64,000 nucleotides of DNA from M269 sp964640795 (GCA_964640795.1 CAZXIN010000008.1:62001-126000), one strand, 5' to 3'; counted from the stretch's first letter, positions 19,217 to 27,630 are shown. Made by a program: numbers and translations. Notes: generated from the sequence alone by a model not told the origin.

Positions 19217-20244
19217 CCATGTTGAACGGATTTTCTTTGAGAATTCTGACTAAGTCACTATTATTTTGAAAACACTAGTGCAGGTTTAGGTTGCTTCTCA
19301 TAATTTCCGCTACATACCTACAAGAATAAGCTCCTTTGTTTGAAACAACTTAAATAACCGCTCATCTACAATGTGTTGTTAAGCAACTTTTTTTCATGTG
19401 AACAACAGGTTTCAACAACTCCTTTCGCTTATGTACTATAAGCCTCCGATTGTGTGTTAAGGCGAGGTATTCAAAGTTCCTAGTTTTGGAATCTTTACCT
19501 TAAGGTTTGTCGTTTGAAGTAGCTTAAATGGCGTATGTTAGCTTTACAGATAATAAGGCACGTCTATCGGCTAATAGGGATAGCACATAATGATGTCTTT
19601 AAGGTTATTTAAGGATAATTTTTGATTACTCATTCTGAAACTATCAGAAGTTTGTTTCAAATAGATTAAACCTTCAATTGCGGAACAATCATTCAACAAT
19701 ATAAACCCCTAGGCATAGGATTCATATGTTATTAACTATGAATTGTACACTGTTCACTCAGGATGTTTTCTCTCTACCATATGCTTTTCTGCATAATGAA
19801 TTATGCTTACTATACATTTCATAGCCAGTAAACCCTAACCGGTTACTGGCTATGAATATTAATATGAGGACGGCACCTGTATCTTTTAAAACAGGCTTCA
19901 TTATTGTACTTATTTATAGGCTATTATTGTTAGGCTTCGTTAATCTCAAAATACCTACTAAGATTCATTAAACAAATTCAGAATACCCATTAACATTAGA
20001 ACAAAATAACAGCTCTTAGCAAGACATATAAAGATGTTTTTAATTCTTATTTTAAGATAATAAATAAGTATAAGTTTTTGAATAGTAAGAGTTATTTTTT
20101 AAAGGGTTGTGATTTGACATTGATGTTAAATATAAACATGATGACTACAGTTTAAAAAAGTGGCCTTGCCGCAAAAACCAAATCAATTGTTGAAGTTACC
20201 AACGCTGATGGATTGGCTTGAGTTCGCTTCTTGAGGAATAAAAC
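19217..20244. other. 1-kb non-coding stretch with palindromes upstream of the exporter operon
   Basis: I see no convincing gene here. The stretch contains a 16-bp palindrome (19791-19806) and a strong hairpin (19818-19856), described separately, and a short T-tract hairpin near 19374-19393 (GTTGT-TAA-GCAAC followed by seven T) that could end the upstream transcript. The promoter of the 20245-24056 operon must lie in it. Confidence 0.6.
19791..19856. promoter_or_regulatory. Palindrome plus 14-bp hairpin upstream of the exporter operon
   Basis: GCATAAT-GA-ATTATGC (19791-19806) is a perfect inverted repeat. Twelve bases on, TTCATAGCCAGTAA and TTACTGGCTATGAA (19818-19856) form a perfect 14-bp stem. 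There is no U tract on either side. Candidate operator or RNA element; role inferred only from position. Confidence 0.45.
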
Positions 20245-20589
20245 GTGACGATTAATGAATTTTTTAAATACTACTACAGCGTGTTATGTAACGATAATCT
20301 GGAGAAGCTTGATCAGCTTTTTCATATTGACTCGCCCTTTTTACCTGGTATTAAAAGCCAATATGAGTCAATGCGTAAGCAGCTTGAAATGAGCATCGAT
20401 ATTGAATCTATCGAACTTGTCGCAAAACAAGATGATCTTCTTGTTGTTAGAGACAATATTTTATTTGAGGGCGTGAGAGAAGGTAACTCTAAGAAAAGCC
20501 GCACCGGGAATTTACATGTCTTGACGAGAAAAGAAGAAGGAGAGTGGAAAATTCACTCTACTATTGGCCTCTCTATGTCAGGAGCTTAA
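20245..20589 (+). CDS. NTF2/SnoaL-like small protein at the head of the exporter operon
   Basis: 114 residues with the alternating helix/strand pattern of the NTF2-like fold (FFKYYYSVLCNDNLEKLDQLF, then TGNLHVLTRKEEGEWKIHS). Such domains serve many roles. It lies only 6 bp upstream of the HlyD gene, so it is co-transcribed with the exporter. It could be an immunity or accessory protein, but no sequence evidence decides this. Confidence 0.65.
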   Translation: MTINEFFKYYYSVLCNDNLEKLDQLFHIDSPFLPGIKSQYESMRKQLEMSIDIESIELVAKQDDLLVVRDNILFEGVREGNSKKSRTGNLHVLTRKEEGEWKIHSTIGLSMSGA

Positions 20590-20595
20590 TCTTCT

Positions 20596-21840
20596 ATGTC
20601 TGATTTATTTAGAAAAGAAGCAATTGAACATCAAGGCCATAAGCTAGACGGTGAAGTGACTATCGCAACACATATGTCGTTCAATATCATTGTGTTTCTT
20701 ATTGTTGCTATTGTGATCACAGGATTTGCTTACCTGTTTTGGGGAGAGTATCAACGGAAAGAGGTTGTTTCTGGCTATCTCAGACCAACAACGGGACTCA
20801 GTAAAGTCTACTCTGTTGCAGCTGGTTTAGTGGATGAGGTTTATGTGAAAGAGGGGGATGTTGTCAAAAAGGATCAACCTCTTGCACGCATCCGGTTGGA
20901 TAGGCAATTGAGTTCTGGCATAAGAGCAAATGATGTGATTATTCAAGAGCTTGTCATTCAAAAGAATTTGCTGTCGACCAATATGTTAAATCAGAAGCAG
21001 TTATTTACCGCTAATACTGAGCAGCTCGCTTTACAGATAAGAAATGCAGAAGCCCAAATGCAGCAAGCAAGTACTCAAAATACCTTACTAAAGGAAAGGT
21101 TCGCGTTAAGCGAGAAGAAGCTTGAAGATATAGAGTCACTAATAAGCAAAGGGTTTGCTTCTCAAAGGGAGTATGCTGACCAGCGAGATAGTTTGCTGTC
21201 ACTCAAACAGCAGCTTGAAGACACACAAACCAATATACTTTCGACGCAAGACCAATTAAGTCAACTACGCTACCAATATAATCAATTGCCCATTCAACAT
21301 GAAGAACAAATGGGAGAATTGAAATCTCAATTGGCAGGCATCAATCAGCAAATTACTCAAGCAGATTCACAACGTAGTTTTGATGTGTTGAGTAGCAGGG
21401 ATGGCGTAGTAACGAGCCTTTTAGTTAAAGACGGTATGGTAGCTAACACCAACCAACCCTTGATGACTATCTTGCCGGTTGAAGCATCATTAGAAGCGGT
21501 ACTATTTGTTCCAACTCGTGCCTATGGATTTGTAAAGGAAAAGCAACAAACGCGCATTCGCTATCAAGCATTCCCTTATCAGCGGTTTGGTATTTACACA
21601 GGAGAAATTATTGAGGTGGCAAAATCAGTGATCTTGCCCAATGAGACCCTGTTGCCTGTCTCTTTCCAAGAGCCTGTATATCGCGTTGTAGTAAAACTGG
21701 ATGAACAAGGTGCCATCGCTTATGGCGTATCAGTGCCATTGCAAGCGGGTATGCTGTTAGAAGCAGATATCGTAGTTGATAGTCGTTCATTATTTGAGTG
21801 GTTATTTGAATCAATTTACAGCATTAGAGGGACTGTGTAG
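20596..21840 (+). CDS. HlyD-family membrane fusion (periplasmic adaptor) protein of the peptide exporter
   Basis: 414 residues. One N-terminal membrane anchor (about residues 28-50, FNIIVFLIVAIVITGFAYLF), a lipoyl half-motif (YSVAAGLVDEVYVKEGDVV), a long Gln-rich coiled coil (about residues 110-240), the second lipoyl half (SSRDGVVTSLLVKDGMV) and the beta-barrel end. This is the CvaA-like layout of colicin V-type exporters. The stop overlaps the GTG start of the ABC gene by one base (GTAGTGG). Confidence 0.92.
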   Translation: MSDLFRKEAIEHQGHKLDGEVTIATHMSFNIIVFLIVAIVITGFAYLFWGEYQRKEVVSGYLRPTTGLSKVYSVAAGLVDEVYVKEGDVVKKDQPLARIRLDRQLSSGIRANDVIIQELVIQKNLLSTNMLNQKQLFTANTEQLALQIRNAEAQMQQASTQNTLLKERFALSEKKLEDIESLISKGFASQREYADQRDSLLSLKQQLEDTQTNILSTQDQLSQLRYQYNQLPIQHEEQMGELKSQLAGINQQITQADSQRSFDVLSSRDGVVTSLLVKDGMVANTNQPLMTILPVEASLEAVLFVPTRAYGFVKEKQQTRIRYQAFPYQRFGIYTGEIIEVAKSVILPNETLLPVSFQEPVYRVVVKLDEQGAIAYGVSVPLQAGMLLEADIVVDSRSLFEWLFESIYSIRGTV

Positions 21841-24056
21841 TGGAAAGTCCAAGGCATTTATTAAAATTTAGTGGCGCAAAACGTTTGCCAATGATTGTGC
21901 AAACAGAAGCGGCTGAATGTGGCTTAGCTTGTTTAGCAATGGTCGCTGGATATCATGGATATAAAACGGATTTAACTCATCTACGCCAAACCTATTCTAT
22001 TTCTCTCAAGGGCGCTAGCTTAGATGAGTTGATGGAAATCTCTGACAAAATGCACATGAGCACCCGTGCACTTAGGTTAGAACTGGAACATCTTCCGCAG
22101 TTGAAAACGCCTTGTATTCTGCATTGGGATATGAATCATTTTGTGGTTCTGAAAAAGGTTAACAAAACGAGTGTTGAGATTCATGATCCAGGCTTGGGAG
22201 AGCGTCGTTATACATTAGAAGAGTTCTCTAAACATTTTACAGGTGTGGCGCTTGAATTAGCACCGACAAAGGAGTTTAAGTCAGAAGATACGCGAGTCAA
22301 TATGAAACTCTCTGACTTTTGGGGGACGATATCAGGGTTAAAGTCGACCCTGTCAAAAGTGTTCATACTGTCTCTACTACTACAAGTCTTTGCTCTATCA
22401 AGCCCTTATTATATGCAACTGGTTGTTGATGAAGTTGTATTAAGTTATGACAAGAATTTACTCGTCGTGCTGGCGATTGGATTCGGGCTGCTGATGTTCA
22501 TTGAAATGGCGACAGGTGCTGTAAGAAGCACACTGCTATTGCATTTTGGTAACTTGATGAGTATTCAGCTAGGAGCGAACTTATTTCATCATCTGATTCG
22601 CCTACCCCTGCAGTATTTTGAAAAAAGACATATCGGTGATGTCGTGTCTCGTTTTGGTTCGTTACAGCAGGTAAAAGAGCTACTCACCAAAGGAGTAATC
22701 GAGGCCGTTATTGACGGAATAATGGCTATCGCTACTCTCGTAATGATTTTTTTGTATAGCCCAAAACTTAGCCTTGTGGTTCTCATTGCGCTGGTGATTT
22801 ATGCTGCTTTTAGAGTTGCCATGTATCGCCCTCTAAGACAAATGTCAGAAGAAATGATTATTACTCAGGCGAAAGAACAGACTAATTTTATGGAAACCGT
22901 CCGAGGTATCCAAACGATAAAACTGTTTGGTCGAGAAGTACAAAGACAAGGTGTTTGGCATAACAAATTCGCAGACAGTTTAAATGCAGGGATAAAAGTA
23001 GGGCACCTAAATATTGGCTATGAAGCGTTTAACAAGTTTATTTTCGGTGTTGAAAATGTGCTGGTTGTTTATTTTGCTGCATTACTGGTTATGGACGGCG
23101 ACCTCACCGTCGGTATGTTATTCGCATTTATGTCTTATAAGCGTCAGTTTACAGAAAAAACAGCAAACCTAATCGAGAAGTTTATTGAATTTAAAATGCT
23201 TAATTTACATTTCAATCGATTAGCTGATATTACGTTAACGGATAAAGAACAGGACTTACAAGGAAACGGCTCTTCTGAAGAGATGACAGGTAGCATTGAA
23301 GTCAAGAATGTTAAGTATCGATACAATGAGAAAGAGGAGCCTGTATTTTCTGGGCTTAACCTGAAAATTGAAGCGGGTGAATCTGTTGCCTTAATCGGCC
23401 CGTCAGGTTGCGGTAAAACAACGCTTGCGAAAATCATGTTGGGCTTATTTGAACCAGAGGCAGGCAAAGTAGAAGTTGATGGCACCGATATTAAACAACT
23501 TGGTTTAGGTGATTATAGAAAGCAGGTGGCCGCTGTTATGCAGGATGATCAACTCCTCTCTGGTTCAGTCGCTGACAATATTGCTTTCTTTGACCCCGAT
23601 CAGAATATGCAAAGGGTTGAGTGGGCTGCCAAAGTCGCAGCAATAGACACTGATATTGTGAAAATGACAATGGGCTACAACACACTTGTTGGAGATATGG
23701 GGGCTGCTTTTTCTGGAGGACAAATACAACGGCTATTGCTCGCTAGAGCGCTGTATAGAATGCCCAAGATTTTGTTTATGGACGAAGCGACAAGTAATTT
23801 GGATACCAGATTAGAAGCCTCGGTAAATGACGCTGTCAAAGGGTTAGACATTACTCGAATTATCATTGCCCATAGACCTGAAACGATAGCCAGCGCAGAT
23901 AGAGTGCTTGAGCTTAGGTATGGCAAGGTGGTGGAAGTTGAAAAACCTGATATCGATGTAAATCGAGATGTTTCTAACACTGTAAGCTTAGATATTTCCG
24001 GTGAAGTACCGACAGGCATGAATGAGCCATTAAGTTGTGAATTTGAGCTGAACTAA
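21840..24056 (+). CDS. C39-peptidase ABC exporter for double-glycine leader peptides
   Basis: 738 residues in the order C39 peptidase, six membrane segments, ATPase. The peptidase has Gln21, Cys27, His100 and Asp116 in the expected contexts (QTEAAECGLACLAMVAGYHG; NHFVVL; IHDPG), so it should be active. The ATPase has Walker A (GPSGCGKTT), signature FSGGQIQR and Walker B (ILFMDEATS). Such transporters cut leaders after GG or GA and export the core. It is encoded immediately upstream of the array of GG-leader genes. The start is GTG, overlapping the HlyD stop. Confidence 0.95.
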   Translation: MESPRHLLKFSGAKRLPMIVQTEAAECGLACLAMVAGYHGYKTDLTHLRQTYSISLKGASLDELMEISDKMHMSTRALRLELEHLPQLKTPCILHWDMNHFVVLKKVNKTSVEIHDPGLGERRYTLEEFSKHFTGVALELAPTKEFKSEDTRVNMKLSDFWGTISGLKSTLSKVFILSLLLQVFALSSPYYMQLVVDEVVLSYDKNLLVVLAIGFGLLMFIEMATGAVRSTLLLHFGNLMSIQLGANLFHHLIRLPLQYFEKRHIGDVVSRFGSLQQVKELLTKGVIEAVIDGIMAIATLVMIFLYSPKLSLVVLIALVIYAAFRVAMYRPLRQMSEEMIITQAKEQTNFMETVRGIQTIKLFGREVQRQGVWHNKFADSLNAGIKVGHLNIGYEAFNKFIFGVENVLVVYFAALLVMDGDLTVGMLFAFMSYKRQFTEKTANLIEKFIEFKMLNLHFNRLADITLTDKEQDLQGNGSSEEMTGSIEVKNVKYRYNEKEEPVFSGLNLKIEAGESVALIGPSGCGKTTLAKIMLGLFEPEAGKVEVDGTDIKQLGLGDYRKQVAAVMQDDQLLSGSVADNIAFFDPDQNMQRVEWAAKVAAIDTDIVKMTMGYNTLVGDMGAAFSGGQIQRLLLARALYRMPKILFMDEATSNLDTRLEASVNDAVKGLDITRIIIAHRPETIASADRVLELRYGKVVEVEKPDIDVNRDVSNTVSLDISGEVPTGMNEPLSCEFELN

Positions 24057-24160
24057 TATGCGTCCGAGTGTATCGGAAAAGCAATGTTTTGCTCTGCCTA
24101 GTGTTAACTTAACTAAGCTTTTGTTTGATTTTTTTAGTTGTTAATAATGGATTGAAAAAT

Positions 24161-24267
24161 GAGTTATTCCTCTGGCGGGAGAGAACTCACAAATTAAAGC
24201 GATGTAATAAGGTATGTGCGAGATGAAGTTTTCTTTGTCTCATTTCAAAATAAAAAGTGAGATCATT
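24161..24267 (+). promoter_or_regulatory. Leader RNA element copy 1 (before the LuxR gene)
   Basis: First copy of a repeated 5' leader. P1 is GAGTT/AACTC closing the conserved loop CCTCTGGCGGG. Then ATGTAATAAGG, then P2 (GAGATGAAG/CTTTGTCTC, paired with two G-U). Then GTGAGAT near the start codon. The same layout precedes eight other units but here drives the regulator, not a peptide. Confidence 0.75.
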
Positions 24268-24585
24268 ATGAACAGATTAGAAGTCCTTGAAGTCAAAAGA
24301 ACTCGTCGTGGCATGACACAGCAGATAGATCCAGTAAATGCTCATGATTCAGCAATAAGTAGCAAAGAAGATTGTATACAGCAGGGCACGATTCTTACGA
24401 GACTATTAAAGCTATCAAAGCGGGAAACTCAGATTAAAGAATATATTGTGGCTGGGGCCGTCAATAGTCAAATAGCTGAATCTTTATTTATTACCGAGAG
24501 CACAGTCAAATTCCATTGTTCTAATATATATAGAAAGTTAGGTATCAAGAATCGAATAGAGCTTATTGTCAGTTTAAACGGCTAA
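24268..24585 (+). CDS. Small LuxR/GerE-type DNA-binding regulator in the peptide array
   Basis: 105 residues from the ATG at 24268. The C-terminal 65 residues are a GerE helix-turn-helix (LSKRETQIKEYIVAGAVNSQ, then ITESTVKFHCSNIYRKLGI). There is no receiver or autoinducer domain. I choose this start because it lies at the same place relative to the leader RNA as the peptide starts; an ORF from 24214 would run through the P2 hairpin. The first residues (MNRLEVLEVKR) look like a peptide-leader start, so the gene may have captured a leader region. Probable regulator of the array. Confidence 0.8.
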   Translation: MNRLEVLEVKRTRRGMTQQIDPVNAHDSAISSKEDCIQQGTILTRLLKLSKRETQIKEYIVAGAVNSQIAESLFITESTVKFHCSNIYRKLGIKNRIELIVSLNG

Positions 24586-24682
24586 TTCAATATCTACTAA
24601 TGGATAGGAAAATGAATATAAGAAAGGATGCTGAAGACACTAAATATAATATTAAATAGGTGTACTTGATATTATATTTAAA

Positions 24683-24744
24683 TAGTTACTCCTCTGGCGG
24701 ATGGTGTAGCTAGATAGTCTAAACAATGTAATAAGGTGTAAGAA
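24683..24744 (+). promoter_or_regulatory. Leader RNA element copy 2 (truncated)
   Basis: P1 TAGTTAC/GTAGCTA closes CTCCTCTGGCGGATGGT. The conserved AATGTAATAAGG follows, but P2 and the Shine-Dalgarno-covering segment are missing, so it goes straight to AAGAAATG. The loss coincides with decay of the gene behind it. Confidence 0.7.
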
Positions 24745-24865
24745 ATGAAAGTACTAGAAAGCTCAAAAACTAAGAAGTATCTCAGGTAGGGTTATGAGGC
24801 CCCCTGATCAGTCTCCGACTGATTGGATTAATGGCACAATAGAAACAATGAAGTCTTTTTTCTAA
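24745..24865 (+). pseudogene. Decayed GG-leader peptide gene
   Basis: The first frame ends after 14 codons (MKVLESSKTKKYLR). In the +1 frame the tail (PDQSPTDWINGTIETMKSFF) is clearly the homologue of the intact peptide at 25639-25758 (PDQPLADWISDTIETIRSFF). The GG site is gone. Frameshift and a deletion in the leader explain this. Confidence 0.75.
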
Positions 24866-25173
24866 ATAAAGAAAATAGGTCATACATCACTAAGTGAAAT
24901 GGCAAGAAGTAAGCGATGGGGCAACTGTTTTTGCTAGGAGTTGACACGTTCATCTTGAATGTGTGGATAGAGTAAGTAAGACGTATTGGTTGCTATGAAC
25001 CATGGAAATCAGAGGTGTCTTTATAGCAGATGGACACGGATTGTCTACGAAATAGCAAAGTGTTTAACGTTGCTATTTGTTACGGCGATTCTATTTAACT
25101 TGTTGAAAAATATAGTAAATATGATGTTTTTTCTTGACTTTTCGATAACAATTAGATAAAGTTTACAACAAGA

Positions 25174-25203
25174 TTGAGTTGGCGGATTCGGTCTTAATAT
25201 AAA
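25174..25203 (+). promoter_or_regulatory. Candidate promoter before leader copy 3
   Basis: TTGAGT, 18 bases, TATAAA. The predicted start would fall at or inside the P1 helix a few bases later. The same sequence recurs before copy 5 (26087-26116). Sequence match only. Confidence 0.35.
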
Positions 25204-25312
25204 GTCATTTACCCCTCTGGCGGGTGGTGTAATTGACTAACCAAACAATGTAATAAGGTCAGTGCGAGATGAAGTCTTTTCTTCGTCTCATTTAACAAAA
25301 GTGAGATTCAAA
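25204..25312 (+). promoter_or_regulatory. Leader RNA element copy 3
   Basis: P1 GTCATTTAC/GTAATTGAC (one U-U mismatch) around CCCTCTGGCGGGTGGT; AATGTAATAAGG; P2 GAGATGAAG/CTTCGTCTC; then TCTCATTT and AAAGTGAGA can form an 8-bp helix covering the ribosome site, in competition with P2. Confidence 0.8.
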
Positions 25313-25435
25313 ATGAAAACATTAAGTCAAAACCAGATTCAAAGCGTAACAGGTGGTAACAGTGTTGGTGTTATCGAAAACCCTTTCGGAGACGGCGTAA
25401 TATTAATACCTGTTGCTTGCTTCGTACTTCCCTAA
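25313..25435 (+). CDS. Double-glycine leader peptide (copy A, 40 aa)
   Basis: Leader MKTLSQNQIQSVTGG (15 residues, V at -4) and a 25-residue core that starts NSVGVIENPFGDG and ends in a hydrophobic stretch VILIPVACFVLP with one Cys. A substrate for the C39 exporter by leader type. The protein sequence is identical in the copy at 26226. Single Cys allows dimerisation or attachment but no internal disulfide. Confidence 0.85.
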   Translation: MKTLSQNQIQSVTGGNSVGVIENPFGDGVILIPVACFVLP

Positions 25436-25524
25436 AGAATTCGTTTCTTAGGGAGTAGTTCAGGCTTTATAAATGTAATTGATTTTCAAATTTTTAGTCT
25501 ACGTAAAGTTTGGAGTAGGATTAA

Positions 25525-25638
25525 GTCAGTTATCTCTTTGGTAGGTGGTGTAGTTGACTAACCAAACAAACTTATAAGGTCAGTGTAAGATGAGGTCTTT
25601 TCTTTGTCTTATTATTAAAAATGAAAGTGAGACTCAAA
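25525..25638 (+). promoter_or_regulatory. Leader RNA element copy 4 (most divergent, informative)
   Basis: P1 GTCAGTTAT/GTAGTTGAC, fully pairable with G-U pairs; loop CTCTTTGGTAGGTGGT; TTATAAGG; P2 AAGATGAGG/CTTTGTCTT. Relative to the other copies the outer P2 pair changes from G-C to A-U and other changes are G-U compatible. The upstream GTG of other copies is followed here by a stop codon (GTGTAA). Confidence 0.8.
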
Positions 25639-25758
25639 ATGAATACATTAAATAAATTAGAAACCACAGGTGTTTTTGGTGGCGTAGCGGATCACCCTGA
25701 TCAGCCATTAGCAGACTGGATCAGTGACACAATAGAAACAATCAGGTCTTTTTTCTAA
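25639..25758 (+). CDS. Double-glycine leader peptide (39 aa), amphipathic helix core
   Basis: Leader MNTLNKLETTGVFGG and a 24-residue core VADHPDQPLADWISDTIETI plus RSFF, which would form an amphipathic helix. An in-frame ATG at 25621 exists, but the conserved spacing to GTGAGA favours 25639. Homologue of the decayed copy at 24745. Confidence 0.82.
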   Translation: MNTLNKLETTGVFGGVADHPDQPLADWISDTIETIRSFF

Positions 25759-26116
25759 ATAAAGAAAATAGGTCATACATCGCTAAATGAAATGACAAGA
25801 AGTAAGCGATGGAAAAATTGTTTTTTATCTAGCAATTGATGTGTTCATCTTGAATGGGCCAGTTAGCTTCATCAAATTTGTTAGGTAAGTGAGATGTATT
25901 GGTTGCTATGAACCATGGAAATTAGAAGTGTCTTTATAGCAGATAGACATAGATGCTTTACAAAATAGCAAAGCGTTTAACGTTGCTATTTGTTACGGTG
26001 ACTCTATTTAACTTGTTGAAAAGTATAGTAAATATGATGTTTTTTCTTGACTTTTCGATAACAATTAGATAAAGTTTACAACAAGATTGAGTTGGCGGAT
26101 TCGGTCTTAATATAAA

Positions 26117-26225
26117 GTCATTTACCCCTCTGGCGGGTGGTGTAATTGACTAACCAAACAATGTAATAAGGTCAGTGCGAGATGAAGTCTTTTCTTCGTC
26201 TCATTTAACAAAAGTGAGATTCAAA
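26117..26225 (+). promoter_or_regulatory. Leader RNA element copy 5
   Basis: Identical in its helices and loop to copy 3 (duplication). P1 spans 26117-26150 and the start codon follows 109 nt after the P1 5' end, the same spacing as copy 3. Confidence 0.8.
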
Positions 26226-26348
26226 ATGAAAACATTAAGTCAAAACCAGATTCAAAGCGTAACAGGTGGTAACAGTGTTGGTGTTATCGAAAACCCTTTC
26301 GGAGACGGCGTAATATTAATACCTGTTGCTTGCTTCGTACTTCCTTAA
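26226..26348 (+). CDS. Double-glycine leader peptide (copy B, 40 aa)
   Basis: Same protein as the gene at 25313 (leader MKTLSQNQIQSVTGG, core NSVGVIENPFGDG to the end). It differs only at the last codon before the stop (CCT instead of CCC). Result of the unit duplication. Confidence 0.85.
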   Translation: MKTLSQNQIQSVTGGNSVGVIENPFGDGVILIPVACFVLP

Positions 26349-26464
26349 AGAGTTCGTTTCTTAGGGGAGTGGCTCAGGCTTTATAGGTTTAATTAATTTT
26401 AAGTTTTTAGCCTATGTAAAGCTTGTAATAAGGTTGAGTCAATTAACTCAATCTAGATTTCAAT

Positions 26465-26577
26465 GTCTGTCATCTCTTTGGTAGGTGGTGTAACTGACGT
26501 GATCAAAATATGTAATAAGGTTTGTGCGAGATGAAGTCTTTTCTTCATCTCATCTTAACAATAAGGGTGAGACAAAT
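26465..26577 (+). promoter_or_regulatory. Leader RNA element copy 6
   Basis: P1 GTCTGTCAT/GTAACTGAC with two mismatches, loop CTCTTTGGTAGGTGGT as in copy 4, ATGTAATAAGG, and a perfect P2 GAGATGAAG/CTTCATCTC. TCTCATCTT can pair with AAGGGTGAGA over the ribosome site. Confidence 0.78.
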
Positions 26578-26700
26578 ATGAAAACATTAAATACAAAACA
26601 GAACAAAAGCGTCACAGGTGGACTTTGCTCCATTCCTTCTAATCCACTGGCCGACTATATTTGTAAGTCTTTGGAAAATATTGGTATTTTGCCTAATTAA
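26578..26700 (+). CDS. Double-glycine leader peptide (40 aa) with two Cys
   Basis: Leader MKTLNTKQNKSVTGG and core LCSIPSNPLADYICKSLENI plus GILPN. The two Cys are 12 residues apart, so an intramolecular disulfide is possible. Exported by the C39 system by inference from the leader. Confidence 0.83.
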   Translation: MKTLNTKQNKSVTGGLCSIPSNPLADYICKSLENIGILPN

Positions 26701-27188
26701 ATGTAAAGCGAACGCAAAACTTAATGGTTGGTTGTATTGAAAAACAACGAGCCAATGGTGGCAATAGTTATAGCGTGAGCAAGGTTTTGGCTCTAGCTTT
26801 TGATTTAAAGAGCTATTTAATTGGGAAATATTTAAATCGTTAATTGAGTATAGCGATTGCGGTTTACAAAAAAGCATTTAACTGGCAGATAAGGATTATT
26901 AGCAGTTGAATATCGGCAAAGGAATATCTTGGAGCTCATGAATAAGCTTCAATAGCTAACGAAGGTTAGCAGTCAGGGATGAATTATAAAAGCTCAGCTT
27001 AATATCAATCTTAGTGAATATGCTACTAAGAATGTAAAGAAAGCTTTTGTAAGAAAGTTGACAAGTAGTTTATTTGTCATAGGCCGTTGCTATTATTTGA
27101 GAAATAAAGTTTATTTATTAGCTTCATAAACTTTATTAGCAACAGTTTAATATAAGATCGAACTGGCGGGTTTGGTCTAAAAAAATAA
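26701..27188. other. Gene-free stretch in the peptide array
   Basis: About 490 bp without a credible ORF. It ends with AT-rich DNA resembling the segments upstream of copies 3 and 5 (CTGGCGGGTTTGGTCT, then ATAAAG directly before P1). No peptide remnant recognised. Confidence 0.6.
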
Positions 27189-27301
27189 AGTCATTTACCC
27201 CTCTGGCGGGTGGTGTAATTGACTAACCAGAATATGTAATAAGGGTTGTGCGAGGTGAAGTCCTTTCTTCATCTCATCTTGAAAATAAGAGTGAGATAAA
27301 C
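27189..27301 (+). promoter_or_regulatory. Leader RNA element copy 7
   Basis: P1 GTCATTTAC/GTAATTGAC around CCCTCTGGCGGGTGGT; ATGTAATAAGG; P2 GAGGTGAAG/CTTCATCTC (one G-U). ATCTCATCTT and AAGAGTGAGAT form a helix of about 10 bp with one bulge that covers the ribosome site and excludes P2. Confidence 0.8.
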
Positions 27302-27433
27302 ATGAAAAAATTAAATACAAAACAGATTAAAAATGTCGTCGGTGGTTGTAGTGAAGGGTTGATTGATAATCCTTTTAGATCACCATTCCAGTCTCCACCT
27401 ATTATTTGCCTTCCAATGTTGGAAGTTATCTAG
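27302..27433 (+). CDS. Double-glycine leader peptide (43 aa), Pro-rich with two Cys
   Basis: Leader MKKLNTKQIKNVVGG, core starting CSEGLIDNPFRSPFQSPP and ending IICLPMLEVI. Cys at core position 1 and near position 21. An in-frame GTG at 27248 would add an 18-residue extension through the P2 hairpin; rejected because that frame is not kept in other copies. Paralogue of 27781. Confidence 0.83.
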   Translation: MKKLNTKQIKNVVGGCSEGLIDNPFRSPFQSPPIICLPMLEVI

Positions 27434-27519
27434 GTGTTTTAAGTAGCGATACTCTGGCTGAAAATTCAGTTAAGACTAATAAATATATATTTATGAACAT
27501 AAACGAGGAGAAAGTAAAC

Positions 27520-27630
27520 ATGAAAGAGTTAAACAAAGCGCAAGCAAAAGAAGTTAGTGGTGGTGAAAGCCCTATAGTACGAGCTATATGTGATTTATGG
27601 GAGCACATTCAGGAAATTTTTGACCTGTAA
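27520..27630 (+). CDS. Double-glycine leader peptide (36 aa), helical core
   Basis: Leader MKELNKAQAKEVSGG, core ESPIVRAICDLWEHIQEIFD plus L, an acidic amphipathic helix with one Cys. It has its own ribosome site (GAGGAG) but no leader RNA, so it is the second gene of a unit with 27302. Paralogue of 27999. Confidence 0.82.
   Translation: MKELNKAQAKEVSGGESPIVRAICDLWEHIQEIFDL

Larger units (their letters stand above)
24863..26349 (+). repeat. Large imperfect direct duplication of a two-peptide unit
   Basis: 24863-25436 and 25756-26349 are near copies. They share the tract after the first peptide (AAGAAAATAGGTCATACATC), a CTTGACTTTTCGATAACAAT tract, the leader RNA and an identical peptide gene (25313 and 26226). 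The preceding peptide genes (24745 and 25639) are also homologous, so the whole unit, leader-peptide-leader-peptide, has been duplicated. Confidence 0.85.

Noticed and set aside
19726..19824. 32-codon ORF in the exporter upstream region
   Set aside because: No clear ribosome site, no leader motif, overlaps the palindrome and the hairpin.
24214..24267. Longer start for the LuxR gene (MCEMKFSLSHF...)
   Set aside because: It is translated leader RNA; the ATG at 24268 has the same spacing as the peptide starts.
26587..26877. 96-codon ORF on the - strand in the peptide array
   Set aside because: Overlaps the real peptide gene at 26578 and has no ribosome site or domain.
27248..27301. In-frame GTG starts that would extend several GG peptides through the P2 hairpin (extension like MRDEVLSSSHL)
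   Set aside because: The frame is closed in leader copy 4 (GTGTAA) and shifted in copy 9, while the ATG with GTGAGA and the leader MKxLN is kept in all. The coding look comes from the conserved RNA.
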